64,000 nt of DNA from Allobosea sp. CS1GBMeth4 (GTDB taxonomy: Bacteria; Pseudomonadota; Alphaproteobacteria; Rhizobiales; Beijerinckiaceae), in the NCBI RefSeq assembly GCF_900185715.1, contig NZ_FYAS01000025.1:1-64000 (forward strand), read 5' to 3'. The translations under genes and the position numbers were made by a program. The notes below the pieces were generated by a model that saw nothing but the letters and a program-made list of their open reading frames with translations, searched no databases and was not told the DNA's origin. Positions 45,690 to 54,695 of the stretch are shown in pieces (the first letter of the stretch is position 1; each line of letters opens with the position of its first letter).

Positions 45690-46399
45690 GGCTGGGCTCG
45701 GCTTCGGCTGATATGCGGACGGAAATCGGTGAGGACCGGCTCGTCGAGCTCGTCGACGGGGACGATCCAGGGCTCGGCCAGCGCGGCGTCGCGCCAGGCC
45801 CTGAAGCCGGCGGTGCCCTGCACCGCCTCGACATAGGCCGCGCTGACCGGGTCGAGCGCGACCGAATAGGTGGTGAAGCGGCTCGTCACCGGCGCGAACA
45901 TCGCATCGGCCGCGCCGAACGCCCCGAACAGGAAATCGCCGCCGTCGCCGAAGCGCTGGCGGGCATCGCGCCAGATCTCGGTGATGCGCGCGATGTCGGC
46001 CGCCACGGCCTCGCCGCGGTCGCGCGCGGGATGCACCCAGGCGAGGTTCATCGGGCAGGCGCCGCGCAGCGCGCCGAAGCCGGAATGCATTTCGGCCGAG
46101 ATCGAGCGCGCCAGCGCCCGCGCCGCTCTGTCGCGCGGCCAGATCGGCAGCTCAGGATGCGCCTCGGCCAGGTACTCGATGATGGCGAGGGAGTCCCAGA
46201 CCGCGACCGCTCCATCGACGAGCGAGGGGACCTTGCGGGCGGGCGTGTACTCGGCGACGGCATGCTTCCAGTCCGGATCGTCCATGGTCGGCCCGAACGG
46301 AATCAGGACTTCCTCGAACGGGATTCCGAACTGCTTCAGGACGAGCCAGGGCCGCATCGACCAGGAGGAATGGGTCTTGTTGGCGATGATCAGCTTCAT
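45686..46399 (-). CDS. Glutathione S-transferase family protein
   Basis: 237 residues: N-terminal thioredoxin-like domain (IIANKTHSSWSMRPWLVLKQFGIPFEEVLIPF, then KVPSLVDGAVAVWDSLAIIEYLAE, the usual glutathione-binding Ser-containing loop) and a helical C-domain. It lies between the racemase and ilvN, coupled to ilvN by an ATGA overlap. Possibly a detoxifying enzyme; no link to amino acid synthesis is evident. Confidence 0.87.
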   Translation of the reverse strand: MKLIIANKTHSSWSMRPWLVLKQFGIPFEEVLIPFGPTMDDPDWKHAVAEYTPARKVPSLVDGAVAVWDSLAIIEYLAEAHPELPIWPRDRAARALARSISAEMHSGFGALRGACPMNLAWVHPARDRGEAVAADIARITEIWRDARQRFGDGGDFLFGAFGAADAMFAPVTSRFTTYSVALDPVSAAYVEAVQGTAGFRAWRDAALAEPWIVPVDELDEPVLTDFRPHISRSRAQP

Positions 46400-46502
46400 G
46401 ACGCGCTCCGTCCGTCCAGGGGAGCACGGACGCTAGCGGAGCGCAGGACGACGATCCCGCGCCTTTTCGTGATCTCATCCATGAGGGACGGCTGCCGGCG
46501 GA

Positions 46503-47210
46503 TCACGCCGCCTGCTCCATCGCCAGCGTGAAGTCGAGCGCCGCCTCGACATGCAGCGCCGTGGTGTCGAAGACCGGCAGCTCGAAATCGGCCTGGGAGA
46601 GCAGGAGACCGATCTCGGTGCAGCCGAGGATGACGCCGTCGGCGCCGGCCTCCCGCGCCGCCCTCGCGACGATCGCGCGATAGCGCGCCTTCGAGGCCGG
46701 CAGGACCTGCCCGCGGCAGAGCTCATCGTAGATGATGCGGTGGACATCGGCGCGCTCGGCTTCGTCCGGCACCAGCGTCTCGACGCCGAAAGCCGCGAGC
46801 CGGTCGCGATAGAAGCGCTGCTCCATGGTGAAGCGTGTCGCCAGCAGCAGCGGCCGGCGCGCCGCGGTCTTGCGGACCGCCTTGGCGGTGACGTCGGCGA
46901 GATGCAGGAAGGGCAGGTTCGTCGCCTGGATGATGTGGTCGGCGAGCTTGTGCATGGTGTTGGTGGCGAGGACGATGCAGGCCGCCCCGCCCTGCTCGAG
47001 CCGGCGGGCGCTCGCCGCCATCGCCGCCCCGGCGCGGTCCCAGTCGCCCTTCGCCTGCATCTCCGCGATCGGCGAGAAGTCCACCGAGTGCAGCAGGATG
47101 TCGGCCGAATGCAGCCCGCCCTGGCGCGTCCGCACGCCCTCGTTCAGCAGCCGGTAGTAGACCGCCGTCGATTCCCAGCTCATCCCGCCGATCAGGCCGA
47201 TGGTCGCCAT
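46503..47210 (-). CDS. Aspartate/glutamate racemase family protein (YgeA-like)
   Basis: 235 residues: IGLIGGMSWESTAVYYRLLNEG at the start, LATNTMHKLADHI, and GADGVILGCTEIGLLLSQ with the catalytic Cys near 190. The TNTMH / GCTE pair, with Thr in place of the first Cys, is the YgeA type, a broad-specificity amino acid racemase. Starts at 47210. It lies between ilvB and the GST gene on the same strand. Confidence 0.88.
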   Translation of the reverse strand: MATIGLIGGMSWESTAVYYRLLNEGVRTRQGGLHSADILLHSVDFSPIAEMQAKGDWDRAGAAMAASARRLEQGGAACIVLATNTMHKLADHIIQATNLPFLHLADVTAKAVRKTAARRPLLLATRFTMEQRFYRDRLAAFGVETLVPDEAERADVHRIIYDELCRGQVLPASKARYRAIVARAAREAGADGVILGCTEIGLLLSQADFELPVFDTTALHVEAALDFTLAMEQAA

Positions 47211-47237
47211 GTGGTCTTCCCCTGCCGTTTCGAGAGC

Positions 47238-47324
47238 CGTCATTGCGAGCGAAGCGAAGCGATCCAGGAGGTCTCGCTCCGCGGCTCCTGGATTGCTTCG
47301 TCGCTCACGCTCCTCGCAATGACG
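47238..47324. repeat. Palindromic intergenic repeat between ilvB and the racemase
   Basis: Outer arms CGTCATTGCGAG / CTCGCAATGACG (12 bp, perfect) and inner arms GCGATCCAGGAG / CTCCTGGATTGC (one wobble) form one long imperfect hairpin. Ends match the other CGTCAT...ATGACG elements. It sits 6 bases downstream of the ilvB stop and would fold in the transcript. Confidence 0.85.
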
Positions 47325-47330
47325 TCGTGT

Positions 47331-49094
47331 TCAAACGAGCTGCTTGCCCCTGGCGTCGATGATCTCGCCGGTATCGCCTTCGAAGTCCGGCAGGATCATC
47401 TCGTTGTGCGCCTTGCCCGACGGGATCATCGGGAAGCAGTTCTCTTCCTTGGCGACGACGCAGTCGAAGATCACCGGGCCGGGCGTCTCGATCATCTCCA
47501 TGATAGCGCGGTCGAGATCGGCCGGATCGGAGCAGCGGATGCCGTGGCCGCCATAGGCCTCCGCCAGCTTGACGAAGTCGGGCAGCGAGGCCGAGTAGCT
47601 CTCCGAATAGCGCCCGCCATGCAGCAGCTCCTGCCACTGGCGCACCATGCCCATGTATTCGTTGTTGAGGATGAAGACCTTGACCGGCAGCCGGTACTGC
47701 GCCGCCGTCGACATCTCCTGCATGTTCATCAGGATCGAGGCCTCGCCGGCGATGTCGATGACGAGCGCGCCGGGGTTCTTCATCTGCACGCCGATCGCCG
47801 CCGGCAGCCCGTAACCCATCGTCCCGAGCCCGCCGGAGGTCATCCAGCGGTTCGGCTCCTGGAAATGGAAATACTGCGCCGCCCACATCTGGTGCTGGCC
47901 GACCTCGGTCGTGATGTAGGTGTTGCGGTCCCTGGTCAGCTCGTAGAGCCGCTGGATCGCATATTGCGGCTTGATGACGCTCTCCGACTTCTTGTAGCTC
48001 AGGCTGTTCCGCGCCCGCCACGCGTCGATCTGCGTCCACCAGGCGGTGAGCGCCGTCTTGTCGACCTGCGGCGAGGTCTCGCGCCAGATCCGGACCATGT
48101 CCTCGAGCACATGGGCGCAATCGCCGACGATCCCGATATCGGCCTTGACGTTCTTGTTGATCGAGGACGGGTCGATGTCGATGTGGATCTTCTTCGACCG
48201 CGGCGAGAAGGCGTCGAGCCGGCCGGTGATCCGGTCGTCGAAGCGCGCGCCGATCGCGACCATCACGTCGCAATCATGCATGGCGAGGTTGGCCTCGTAG
48301 GTGCCGTGCATGCCGAGCATGCCGAGCCACTGCCTGTCCGCGGCCGGAAACGCGCCCAGCCCCATCAGGGTCGAGGTCACCGGATAGCCGGTCAGCCGCG
48401 CCAGCTCGCGCAGCAGCGCCGAGGCGTGCGGTCCGGAATTGATGACGCCGCCGCCGGTATAGAACACCGGCTTCTTCGCCCCGGCGATCAGCGCGACCGC
48501 GGCCTTGATCTTGTCGAGGTCGCCCTTGACCACCGGCCGGTAGGTCTTGTGCTGGTTGTCGCGCGGGCGGCTATAGGCGCCGGTGGCGAACTGGATGTCC
48601 TTGGGGACGTCGATCACGACCGGCCCCGGCCGGCCATTGGCCGCGACATAGAAGGCCTCGTGCAGGATGCGCGGCAGATCGGCGATGTTCTTCACCAGGT
48701 AGTTGTGCTTGGTGCACGACCGGGTGATGCCGACCGTGTCGCATTCCTGGAAGGCGTCCGAGCCGATCAGATGCGTCGGGACCTGGCCGGTGATGACGAC
48801 GAGCGGGATCGAATCGAGCAGCGCGTCGGTCAGGCCGGTGACGGCGTTGGTCGCGCCGGGGCCCGAGGTGACGAGCACGCAGCCGACCTTGCCCGGCGCC
48901 GAGCGGGCATAGCCCTCGGCGGCATGGACCGCGCCCTGCTCGTGCCGCACGAGCACGTGCTTGACCTTGTCCTGCTGGAAGAGCGCGTCGTAGATCGGCA
49001 GCACGGCGCCGCCGGGATAGCCGAAGAGATGCTCCACGCCCTGGTCCTGGAGGGCGCGGACGACCATCTCGGCGCCGGTCATCATCTCGCTCAT
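47331..49094 (-). CDS. ilvB: Acetolactate synthase large subunit
   Basis: ThDP- and FAD-dependent catalytic subunit making acetolactate and acetohydroxybutyrate, first step of Val/Leu/Ile synthesis. 587 residues: GAEMVVRALQDQGVEHLFGYPGGAVLPIYDAL with the catalytic Glu following in VLVRHEQGAVHAAEGYAR, central FAD-type domain, and the ThDP motif with a conserved metal Asp in the last third (VIDIAGEASILMNMQE). GEAS replaces the common GDAS/GDGS. Start at 49094. Preceded by a full attenuator. Confidence 0.96.
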   Translation of the reverse strand: MSEMMTGAEMVVRALQDQGVEHLFGYPGGAVLPIYDALFQQDKVKHVLVRHEQGAVHAAEGYARSAPGKVGCVLVTSGPGATNAVTGLTDALLDSIPLVVITGQVPTHLIGSDAFQECDTVGITRSCTKHNYLVKNIADLPRILHEAFYVAANGRPGPVVIDVPKDIQFATGAYSRPRDNQHKTYRPVVKGDLDKIKAAVALIAGAKKPVFYTGGGVINSGPHASALLRELARLTGYPVTSTLMGLGAFPAADRQWLGMLGMHGTYEANLAMHDCDVMVAIGARFDDRITGRLDAFSPRSKKIHIDIDPSSINKNVKADIGIVGDCAHVLEDMVRIWRETSPQVDKTALTAWWTQIDAWRARNSLSYKKSESVIKPQYAIQRLYELTRDRNTYITTEVGQHQMWAAQYFHFQEPNRWMTSGGLGTMGYGLPAAIGVQMKNPGALVIDIAGEASILMNMQEMSTAAQYRLPVKVFILNNEYMGMVRQWQELLHGGRYSESYSASLPDFVKLAEAYGGHGIRCSDPADLDRAIMEMIETPGPVIFDCVVAKEENCFPMIPSGKAHNEMILPDFEGDTGEIIDARGKQLV

Positions 49095-49143
49095 AACGGT
49101 CTCCTGCGGAGGTCTTCGTCGGTTTCGGTCGGAAAAAGGCAAT

Positions 49144-49166
49144 AAAAAAGGCCCTCGGAGGGGCCT
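49144..49166 (-). terminator. Attenuator terminator of ilvB
   Basis: On the minus strand AGGCCC-ctccga-GGGCCT followed directly by TTTTTT: a textbook intrinsic terminator between the leader peptide and ilvB. The upstream GGGGCC next to the leader stop can pair with its GGCCCC, giving an antiterminator. Confidence 0.88.
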
Positions 49167-49210
49167 GGGCGTGCGCTGGCGTCGGGGACGCCCGGTTGTC
49201 GAACCGGCCC

Positions 49211-49246
49211 CTACCAGCGCACCTCTACGATAATAAGCTTGCGCAT
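49211..49246 (-). CDS. ilvB leader peptide
   Basis: Eleven codons, MRKLIIVEVRW, five of them Leu, Ile or Val. GTGCGCTGG at its 3' end pairs perfectly (9 bp) with CCAGCGCAC at 49171-49179 downstream. Ribosome stalling on the LIIVEV codons would free that downstream segment and so prevent the terminator. Classic multivalent attenuation for branched-chain amino acids. Confidence 0.82.
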   Translation of the reverse strand: MRKLIIVEVRW

Positions 49247-49277
49247 GTCGCAGCCCTGTCGAGACGAAAGTTGCCGG

Positions 49278-49306
49278 ACGCTAAACGAGCCGCGCCGCAT
49301 GGTCAA
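49278..49306 (-). promoter_or_regulatory. Probable ilvB promoter
   Basis: On the minus strand TTGACC (-35) and TAGCGT (-10) separated by exactly 17 bases. Transcription would begin about 25 bases before the leader peptide. Confidence 0.55.
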
Positions 49307-49350
49307 GCGCGATTGAAGCCGGCAATCGCGGGGCGCTTGTTTCCACTCCA

Positions 49351-49503
49351 CCGTCAGTCCGGGACAGGCCGACAGGCCTGAGCCCGGAATCCAGAACCGA
49401 TGCCATGTGAGTTTTGGACAATGGCCCGACAGCGCCTTTTCGCTGAAACGGCATCGGCTCCGGGTTCCGGGCTCTTCGCTGACGCGAAGCCCCGGAATGA
49501 CGG
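49351..49503. repeat. Long palindromic intergenic element between ilvB and miaA
   Basis: Outer arms CCGTCAGTCCGG / CCGGAATGACGG (one mismatch), inner arms CCGATGCC / GGCATCGG, and small hairpins on either side (for example GCTTCGC-type arms near 49475-49490). 153 bases in the plan of the other elements here. No coding sequence. Confidence 0.65.
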
Positions 49504-49575
49504 CGCAGCCACGGCAAGGTCGGAGAGACCAAGTGCCCACCCCTCCTAGAGACTGAACAAGAGCGGTCGAACCTT

Positions 49576-50493
49576 CTACCTGCCCGCGCAGGCCGCGAGC
49601 GCCATATCCAGCGCCGCCTCCGGCGCGACAGCCGTCCAGCCTTCCATCTGGTGGCGGAACCAGGTCATCTGCCGCTTGGCATAGGCGCGGGTGTCGGCCT
49701 TGCCGCGCGCCACTGCCTCGTCCAGCGAAAGCGCGCCGTCGAGATGGGCGATCAGCCCCGGCACGCCATGGGCGCGCATCACCGGCAGCAGCGGATCGAG
49801 CCGCCGCTCGCGCAGGGCCGCGACCTCGGCGAGCGCGCCTTGCGCCATCATGATATCGAAGCGCGCGTCGATCCGGGCGCGCACCAGCTCGCGCTCCGGC
49901 GCGAGGAAGAGCTTGAGCAGGTTCTGCCCGGCCAGCGGCCCGGGCCGCCTCGCGCCTTGGAAGCTCGCCAGCGAGCGCCCGGTCGCCTCGAGCACCTCCA
50001 GCGCCCGCATCACCCGCAACCGATCGCTCGGCCGCAGGCGCGCCGCCATCTGCGGATCCCGGCCGGCGAGCTCGGCATGCAGGTCGCCGGTCTCGCGCCC
50101 CGCCGCCCGGGCCCGGAAATCGGCGCGGACCTCTTCGGGCACCGGCGGGATCTCGGACAGCCCCTCAGTCAGCGCCTTGAAATAGAGCCCGGTGCCGCCG
50201 ACCAGCACCGGCAGCGCGCCCTGCCCCGCCAAGTGCCGCAGCAATGTCGACACCTCGGCCGCATAGGCCGCGGCCGAATGGTTCACCGCGCCATCGACAT
50301 GGCCGTAGAGATAATGCGGCACCTCGCCCATCTCCTCCGGCGTCGGCCGCGCGGTGATGATCCGGAGGTCGCGATAGACCTGCATCGAATCGGCATTGAC
50401 CACGACGCCGCCGAAGCGGCGCGCCAGTTCGACCGCCAGCGCCGACTTGCCGCTCGCGGTCGGACCTGCGATGAGCACCGCGCTGTATCTCAC
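49576..50493 (-). CDS. miaA: tRNA dimethylallyltransferase
   Basis: Adds a dimethylallyl group to A37 of tRNAs that read UNN codons. 305 residues: P-loop [20 protein letters not shown] (10-29), [42 protein letters not shown], and C-terminal [17 protein letters not shown] start at 50493 with AAGGAG upstream. Only 18 bases separate it from the divergent serB start. Confidence 0.95.
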   Translation of the reverse strand: MRYSAVLIAGPTASGKSALAVELARRFGGVVVNADSMQVYRDLRIITARPTPEEMGEVPHYLYGHVDGAVNHSAAAYAAEVSTLLRHLAGQGALPVLVGGTGLYFKALTEGLSEIPPVPEEVRADFRARAAGRETGDLHAELAGRDPQMAARLRPSDRLRVMRALEVLEATGRSLASFQGARRPGPLAGQNLLKLFLAPERELVRARIDARFDIMMAQGALAEVAALRERRLDPLLPVMRAHGVPGLIAHLDGALSLDEAVARGKADTRAYAKRQMTWFRHQMEGWTAVAPEAALDMALAACAGR

Positions 50494-50511
50494 CTGCTGC
50501 CCGGCTCCTTC

Positions 50512-51402
50512 ATGACGCTCGTCGCCACCTTCGTCTCCGCCCATGGTCAGGCCCTGCTCGACGATGGCATGCTCGCCCGCCTGCGCGCCGCCGCGCCCGC
50601 CCCGGCCCGGCTCGAGCGCCTCGACGGTGCCGTCGCGGCCGACCTCTTCGCGGAAGCGGACGATGCGCGCAAGCTCGAAGCGGTGCTGCGCGATGCGCTG
50701 AATGGCGCGCCCGTCGACATCATCGTCCAGCCGGCCGCGAGCCGCCGCAAGCGCCTGTTCCTCGCCGACATGGATTCGACCATGATCGGCCAGGAGTGCA
50801 TCGACGAGCTCGCCGCCTATGTCGGCCTGAAGGACAAGGTCGCCGGCATCACCGAGCGCGCCATGCGCGGCGAGCTCGAATTCGAGCCGGCCTTGCGCGA
50901 GCGCGTCGCCCTGCTGAAGGGGATCGCGCTCGCCGTGGTCGACGAGATCCTCGCCGAGCGCATCACCCTGACCCCCGGCGGCGACGCGCTGGTCCGCACC
51001 ATGCGCGCCCATGGCGGCTACACGGCGCTGGTCTCGGGCGGCTTCACCGTCTTCACCGGGCCGGTCAGCCGGACGATCGGCTTCGACGAGCACCGCTCCA
51101 ACACCTTGCTCAGCGATGGCGGCCTGCTCTCCGGCCTGGTCGCCGAGCCGATCCTCGGCAAGCAGGCCAAGCTCGACGCGCTGATCGAATTGCGCGAGCG
51201 CTTCGCCCTGCCGCACGAGGCGACGCTCGCCATCGGCGACGGCGCCAACGACCTCGCAATGCTCGCCGAGGCCGGGCTCGGCGTCGCCTTTCGCGCCAAG
51301 CCGGCGGTCGCGGCCGCCGCCGATGCCCGCCTCGACCATGCCGACCTCACCGCCCTGCTCTACGCCCAGGGCTATCGCGGCGAGGAGATCGTCAGGGGCT
51401 GA
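50512..51402 (+). CDS. serB: Phosphoserine phosphatase
   Basis: Last step of serine synthesis. 296 residues: a short N-terminal regulatory domain, then the HAD motifs: [12 protein letters not shown] (D86, D88), [12 protein letters not shown] (motif II), and [24 protein letters not shown] (motif IV). No convincing Shine-Dalgarno sequence lies in the 18-base gap to miaA, so it may be leaderless or use a promoter inside miaA. Confidence 0.95.
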   Translation: MTLVATFVSAHGQALLDDGMLARLRAAAPAPARLERLDGAVAADLFAEADDARKLEAVLRDALNGAPVDIIVQPAASRRKRLFLADMDSTMIGQECIDELAAYVGLKDKVAGITERAMRGELEFEPALRERVALLKGIALAVVDEILAERITLTPGGDALVRTMRAHGGYTALVSGGFTVFTGPVSRTIGFDEHRSNTLLSDGGLLSGLVAEPILGKQAKLDALIELRERFALPHEATLAIGDGANDLAMLAEAGLGVAFRAKPAVAAAADARLDHADLTALLYAQGYRGEEIVRG

Positions 51403-51408
51403 CCGCTC

Positions 51409-51750
51409 TCAGTCGACGATGAACAGCCGCGCCCCGTTCGGGGAGCGCGAGCGGTGCGGCTCGGCGTTGTCGGCGACCTGGTAGCTCATACCGGCTCGCA
51501 GCAGCATCACCCGGCCGTCGGCCAATGTGGTTTCGAGCTCGCCCTCGAGGCAGAGCAGGATATGCCCCTTCTCGCACCAATGGTCCGAGACATAGCCCGG
51601 CGAGTATTCGACCATCCGGACGCGGATCGGATTGTCCGCCGGCCCGAAGCGCCGGGTGCGCCAGGTCGCCTGCCCCTGCTCGCCGGGGAAATATTCAGGC
51701 TCGACCGTCGACCAGTCGGTCGTGCCGAAGGGGATGTCGCTCATGCGCAT
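51409..51750 (-). CDS. DHCW-type cupin protein
   Basis: 113 residues, a single cupin barrel: SPGYVSDHWCEKGHILLCLEGELETTLADGRVMLLRAGMSYQVAD. The DHWCEKGH stretch matches the family named after its DHCW motif. Metal-binding His/Glu are present; function unknown. Starts 51750 or 51744. Convergent with serB, downstream of degP's terminator side. Confidence 0.82.
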   Translation of the reverse strand: MRMSDIPFGTTDWSTVEPEYFPGEQGQATWRTRRFGPADNPIRVRMVEYSPGYVSDHWCEKGHILLCLEGELETTLADGRVMLLRAGMSYQVADNAEPHRSRSPNGARLFIVD

Positions 51751-51842
51751 GGACGGTCTCTCTGACGCTGCTCCCGCAACCTTGTCGGAGCGGCGGCCGC
51801 GCTTCCAATGCAAAACTCTGATCCCGGCGATCACCGGCTACG

Positions 51843-51867
51843 AAAAAGGCGGCCCGTGGGCCGCCTT
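51843..51867 (-). terminator. Intrinsic terminator of the degP-like gene
   Basis: On the minus strand perfect arms AAGGCGGCCC / GGGCCGCCTT with a 2-base centre, then TTTTT. It lies 30 bases after the protease stop. Confidence 0.9.
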
Positions 51868-51896
51868 CCGAGAGATCGTCCGGTCGACCGAAGCGG

Positions 51897-53414
51897 TCAG
51901 TTCATCGTCACCGCGACGAAGCGGACCTCACCCTGGCCGTTTGAGATCAGCAGCAGCGCCGACTTCTTGCCCTCCTTCTTGAGGGCGTCGAGGCGCTTGG
52001 TGACGTCGTCCGGCGAGTTCACCGGCTCCTGGCCGACCTCGACCACCAGCTCGCCGACCAGGATGCGCTTGTCGGCGGCGTTGGAGTTGCCGTCGACCTT
52101 GGTGATGACGACGCCCTTGAGCCCGTCCTTGATCGAGTAGCGCTTGCGCAGCTCCTCGTTCTGGGCGGAGAATTCCAGACCGAGCGCCGAGGCGGTCGCC
52201 GGCTTGGCCGTTTCGGCCGAAGGCTTGTTGGCCGAGGCCTGCTGGACCTTCTCGCCATCCTCGAGCCGCCCGAGCTTGACGGTCTTGGTGACCTCCTTGC
52301 CCTTGCGGACGACCTGGACCGGCACGTCCTTGCCGACCGGCGTCGCCGCGACGATGCGCGGCAGGTCGCGCGAATCCTTCACCTCCTTACCGTCGAACTT
52401 GACGATCACGTCGCCGATCTCGAGGCCCGCCGGCTTGGCCGGCCCCTTCTCGTCGATGCCGGCGACGAGCGCGCCGCGCGCGGTGCCGAGCCCGAGCGCC
52501 TCGGCAGCGGCGTCATCGACGTTCTGGATGCGCACGCCGAGCCAGCCGCGGCGGGTCTCGCCGAACTCGCGCAGCTGGTCGACCACGTTGATCGCCAGCG
52601 ACGACGGCACCGCGAAGCCGATGCCGACCGAGCCGCCAGTCGGCGACAGGATCGCCGTGTTGATGCCGATGACCTCGCCGGCCATGTTGAAGAGCGGGCC
52701 GCCGGAATTGCCCTTGTTGATCGCCGCGTCGGTCTGAATGTAGGTGTCGTAGGGCCCCTGGTTGATGTCGCGGTTGCGGGCCGAGACGATGCCCGACGAG
52801 ACCGAGCCGCCGAGGCCGAACGGATTGCCGATCGCCATCACGGGGTCGCCGATCCGCATCTTGTCGGAATCGCCGAACTTGACCGCGGGCAGCGGCTTGT
52901 CGTGCTTCACCCGCAGCAAGGCGAGATCGACCTTGGTGTCCTTGCCGACGACCTCGGCCTTGAGGCGCAGCCCGTCGCTGAACACGACGGTGATCTCGTT
53001 GGCGTCGCCGATGACGTGGTTGTTGGTCACCACGAGCCCCGAGGCGTCGATCACGAAGCCCGAGCCGGCCGATTGCGAGCGCCGCTGCTGCGGCGCCTGG
53101 CGCTCGCCCTGCTGGCCTTGGCCGCGGCGGTTGAAGAACTCCTCGAACAGGTCGCCGAAGGGCGTGTCGGGGCCGAGCTGGGGCAGCTGCGGCAGGGTGC
53201 GGCCGCGGGTGTCGCTGGTCGTCACCGCCGCGATGTTGACCACCGCCGGCATCACCCGCTCGGCGAGGTCCGCCAGCGAAATCTGCCCCTGCACCTGAGG
53301 CGTGCCGGCCGTCGCCTGGCCGAAGGCCGGCGCGGCCAGCGGGGCGCCGAAGCCGAACACGGCGACGGCCGCGACCCGCACCAGCCGGGAGGCCTGGGAA
53401 TGAATGTGAGCCAT
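51897..53414 (-). CDS. Do-family periplasmic serine protease (DegP/MucD)
   Basis: Periplasmic quality-control protease and chaperone. 505 residues: signal peptide (RLVRVAAVAVFGFGAPLAAPAFGQA), a trypsin-like domain with His (VVTNNHVIGDAN), Asp (KVDLALLRVK) and Ser (NKGNSGGPLFN), then two PDZ domains (GWLGVRIQNVDDAAAEALGL; the second near 425-500). The Q-rich loop after residue 75 (RRGQGQQGERQAPQQRR) is the LA loop. Start at 53414. Downstream of hflKC and DUF2065, all envelope quality-control genes. Confidence 0.95.
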   Translation of the reverse strand: MAHIHSQASRLVRVAAVAVFGFGAPLAAPAFGQATAGTPQVQGQISLADLAERVMPAVVNIAAVTTSDTRGRTLPQLPQLGPDTPFGDLFEEFFNRRGQGQQGERQAPQQRRSQSAGSGFVIDASGLVVTNNHVIGDANEITVVFSDGLRLKAEVVGKDTKVDLALLRVKHDKPLPAVKFGDSDKMRIGDPVMAIGNPFGLGGSVSSGIVSARNRDINQGPYDTYIQTDAAINKGNSGGPLFNMAGEVIGINTAILSPTGGSVGIGFAVPSSLAINVVDQLREFGETRRGWLGVRIQNVDDAAAEALGLGTARGALVAGIDEKGPAKPAGLEIGDVIVKFDGKEVKDSRDLPRIVAATPVGKDVPVQVVRKGKEVTKTVKLGRLEDGEKVQQASANKPSAETAKPATASALGLEFSAQNEELRKRYSIKDGLKGVVITKVDGNSNAADKRILVGELVVEVGQEPVNSPDDVTKRLDALKKEGKKSALLLISNGQGEVRFVAVTMN

Positions 53415-53561
53415 CGATGTCCTCATGATCATGATGATGTCGCGCATGGACGGCATTGCAGCCCAGCCGGAATCCGAGCGCAACCTAATGAACGCCAAAA
53501 TGCGGCGGAAGGGCGACGCAAGATCGCGTCATAATGCCGTGATCGCCCGAGAACCGGCGCC

Positions 53562-53747
53562 TCAGCCCCGAACCAGCCAGACCATGCCGACGCCGACGAT
53601 CGCCGAGACGATGCCGATCAGGCGCATCCTCTCGGCCGGTGTCTCGGAGGCGCTGCGCAGCGCCTCCTTGGCGAGCTCCGGGATCGACGCGAACAGCAGG
53701 CCCTCGATGGCGAAGACCAGGCCGAGCGCCGCGAGGAAATCTGTCAT
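53562..53747 (-). CDS. DUF2065-family small membrane protein
   Basis: 61 residues, two hydrophobic segments (FLAALGLVFAIEGLLFASIPE and LIGIVSAIVGVGMVWLVRG) separated by AERMR. The DUF2065 family is usually found beside hflKC, as here (21 bases after hflC). Likely an inner-membrane accessory of that locus. Confidence 0.88.
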   Translation of the reverse strand: MTDFLAALGLVFAIEGLLFASIPELAKEALRSASETPAERMRLIGIVSAIVGVGMVWLVRG

Positions 53748-53768
53748 GCGCAGCGCCCGGTCACTGGA

Positions 53769-54695
53769 TCAAGGCCGCGGCGCCGCCGGCGTCGCCGGAG
53801 CGGCATCGTTTCCGGCCCCGGGACGACGGCCGGTCGGATCGTTGAAGAAGCGGAAGAACGGCGAATCGGGCGTCAGAAGCATGCGTGTGTCGCCGGCTTT
53901 CAGGCTCGCTTCATAGGCCTGCATCGACCGGTAGAAGGCGAAGAACTCCGGATCCTTGCCGAAGCCTTCGGCGAAGATGCGGTTGCGCTCGCCTTCGCCC
54001 TGGCCGCGGATCTCGTCGGATTGCCGTTGCGCCTCCGCGACGATGATGGTCGATTCGCGCTCCGCCTTCGCCCGGATCTCCTGCGACTGCTGGCTGCCGA
54101 GCGCGCGCGCTTCCGCCGCCTCGCGCTGGCGCTCGGTCTGCATGCGCTGGAACACCGCCTGCGAGTTGGCCGCCGGCAGGTCGACGCGGCGCAGCCTGAC
54201 GTCGACCACCGTCATGCCGAAGCGGGCGGCCTCGCGGTTCACGTCGTCCCGGATGCGGTTCATCAGCCGCGAGCGATCGGTGCGGACCATCGCGGTGAAG
54301 CTCGCCTCGGCCAGGACCGAGCGGACATTGCCGTTGACGATCGAGGCCAGTTGCGAGTTGGCGCGCGGGATGTTGTTGACCGCCTGGAAGAAGCGCAGCG
54401 GATCGGAGATGCGATAGCGCGTGAAGGCGTCGACCACGAGCCGCTTCTGGTCGGAGGCGATGATCTCCTGGGCCGGCAGGTCGAGATCGAGGATGCGGTT
54501 GTCGAGATAGGTGACCTGCTCGAAGGGCGCCGGCAGCTTGAAGTAGAGGCCGGGCTGGGTCACGACGCTGCGAACCGCGCCGAAGCGGAGCACGATCGCC
54601 GACTGGGTCTGCTGGACGACGAAGGTCGCAGCGTAGAACACGATCGCGGCGACGGCGATGACGGCCAGGACGCCGATGCGAAGGAAGCCGTTCAT
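53769..54695 (-). CDS. hflC: Modulator of FtsH protease HflC
   Basis: SPFH-family inner-membrane protein that forms with HflK a cage around FtsH. 308 residues: one N-terminal helix (IGVLAVIAVAAIVFYAATFVV), an SPFH/Band-7 domain (about 25-200) and a helical coiled region rich in QRQREAAEARALGSQQ. It overlaps the hflK stop by ATGA. Confidence 0.95.
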   Translation of the reverse strand: MNGFLRIGVLAVIAVAAIVFYAATFVVQQTQSAIVLRFGAVRSVVTQPGLYFKLPAPFEQVTYLDNRILDLDLPAQEIIASDQKRLVVDAFTRYRISDPLRFFQAVNNIPRANSQLASIVNGNVRSVLAEASFTAMVRTDRSRLMNRIRDDVNREAARFGMTVVDVRLRRVDLPAANSQAVFQRMQTERQREAAEARALGSQQSQEIRAKAERESTIIVAEAQRQSDEIRGQGEGERNRIFAEGFGKDPEFFAFYRSMQAYEASLKAGDTRMLLTPDSPFFRFFNDPTGRRPGAGNDAAPATPAAPRP

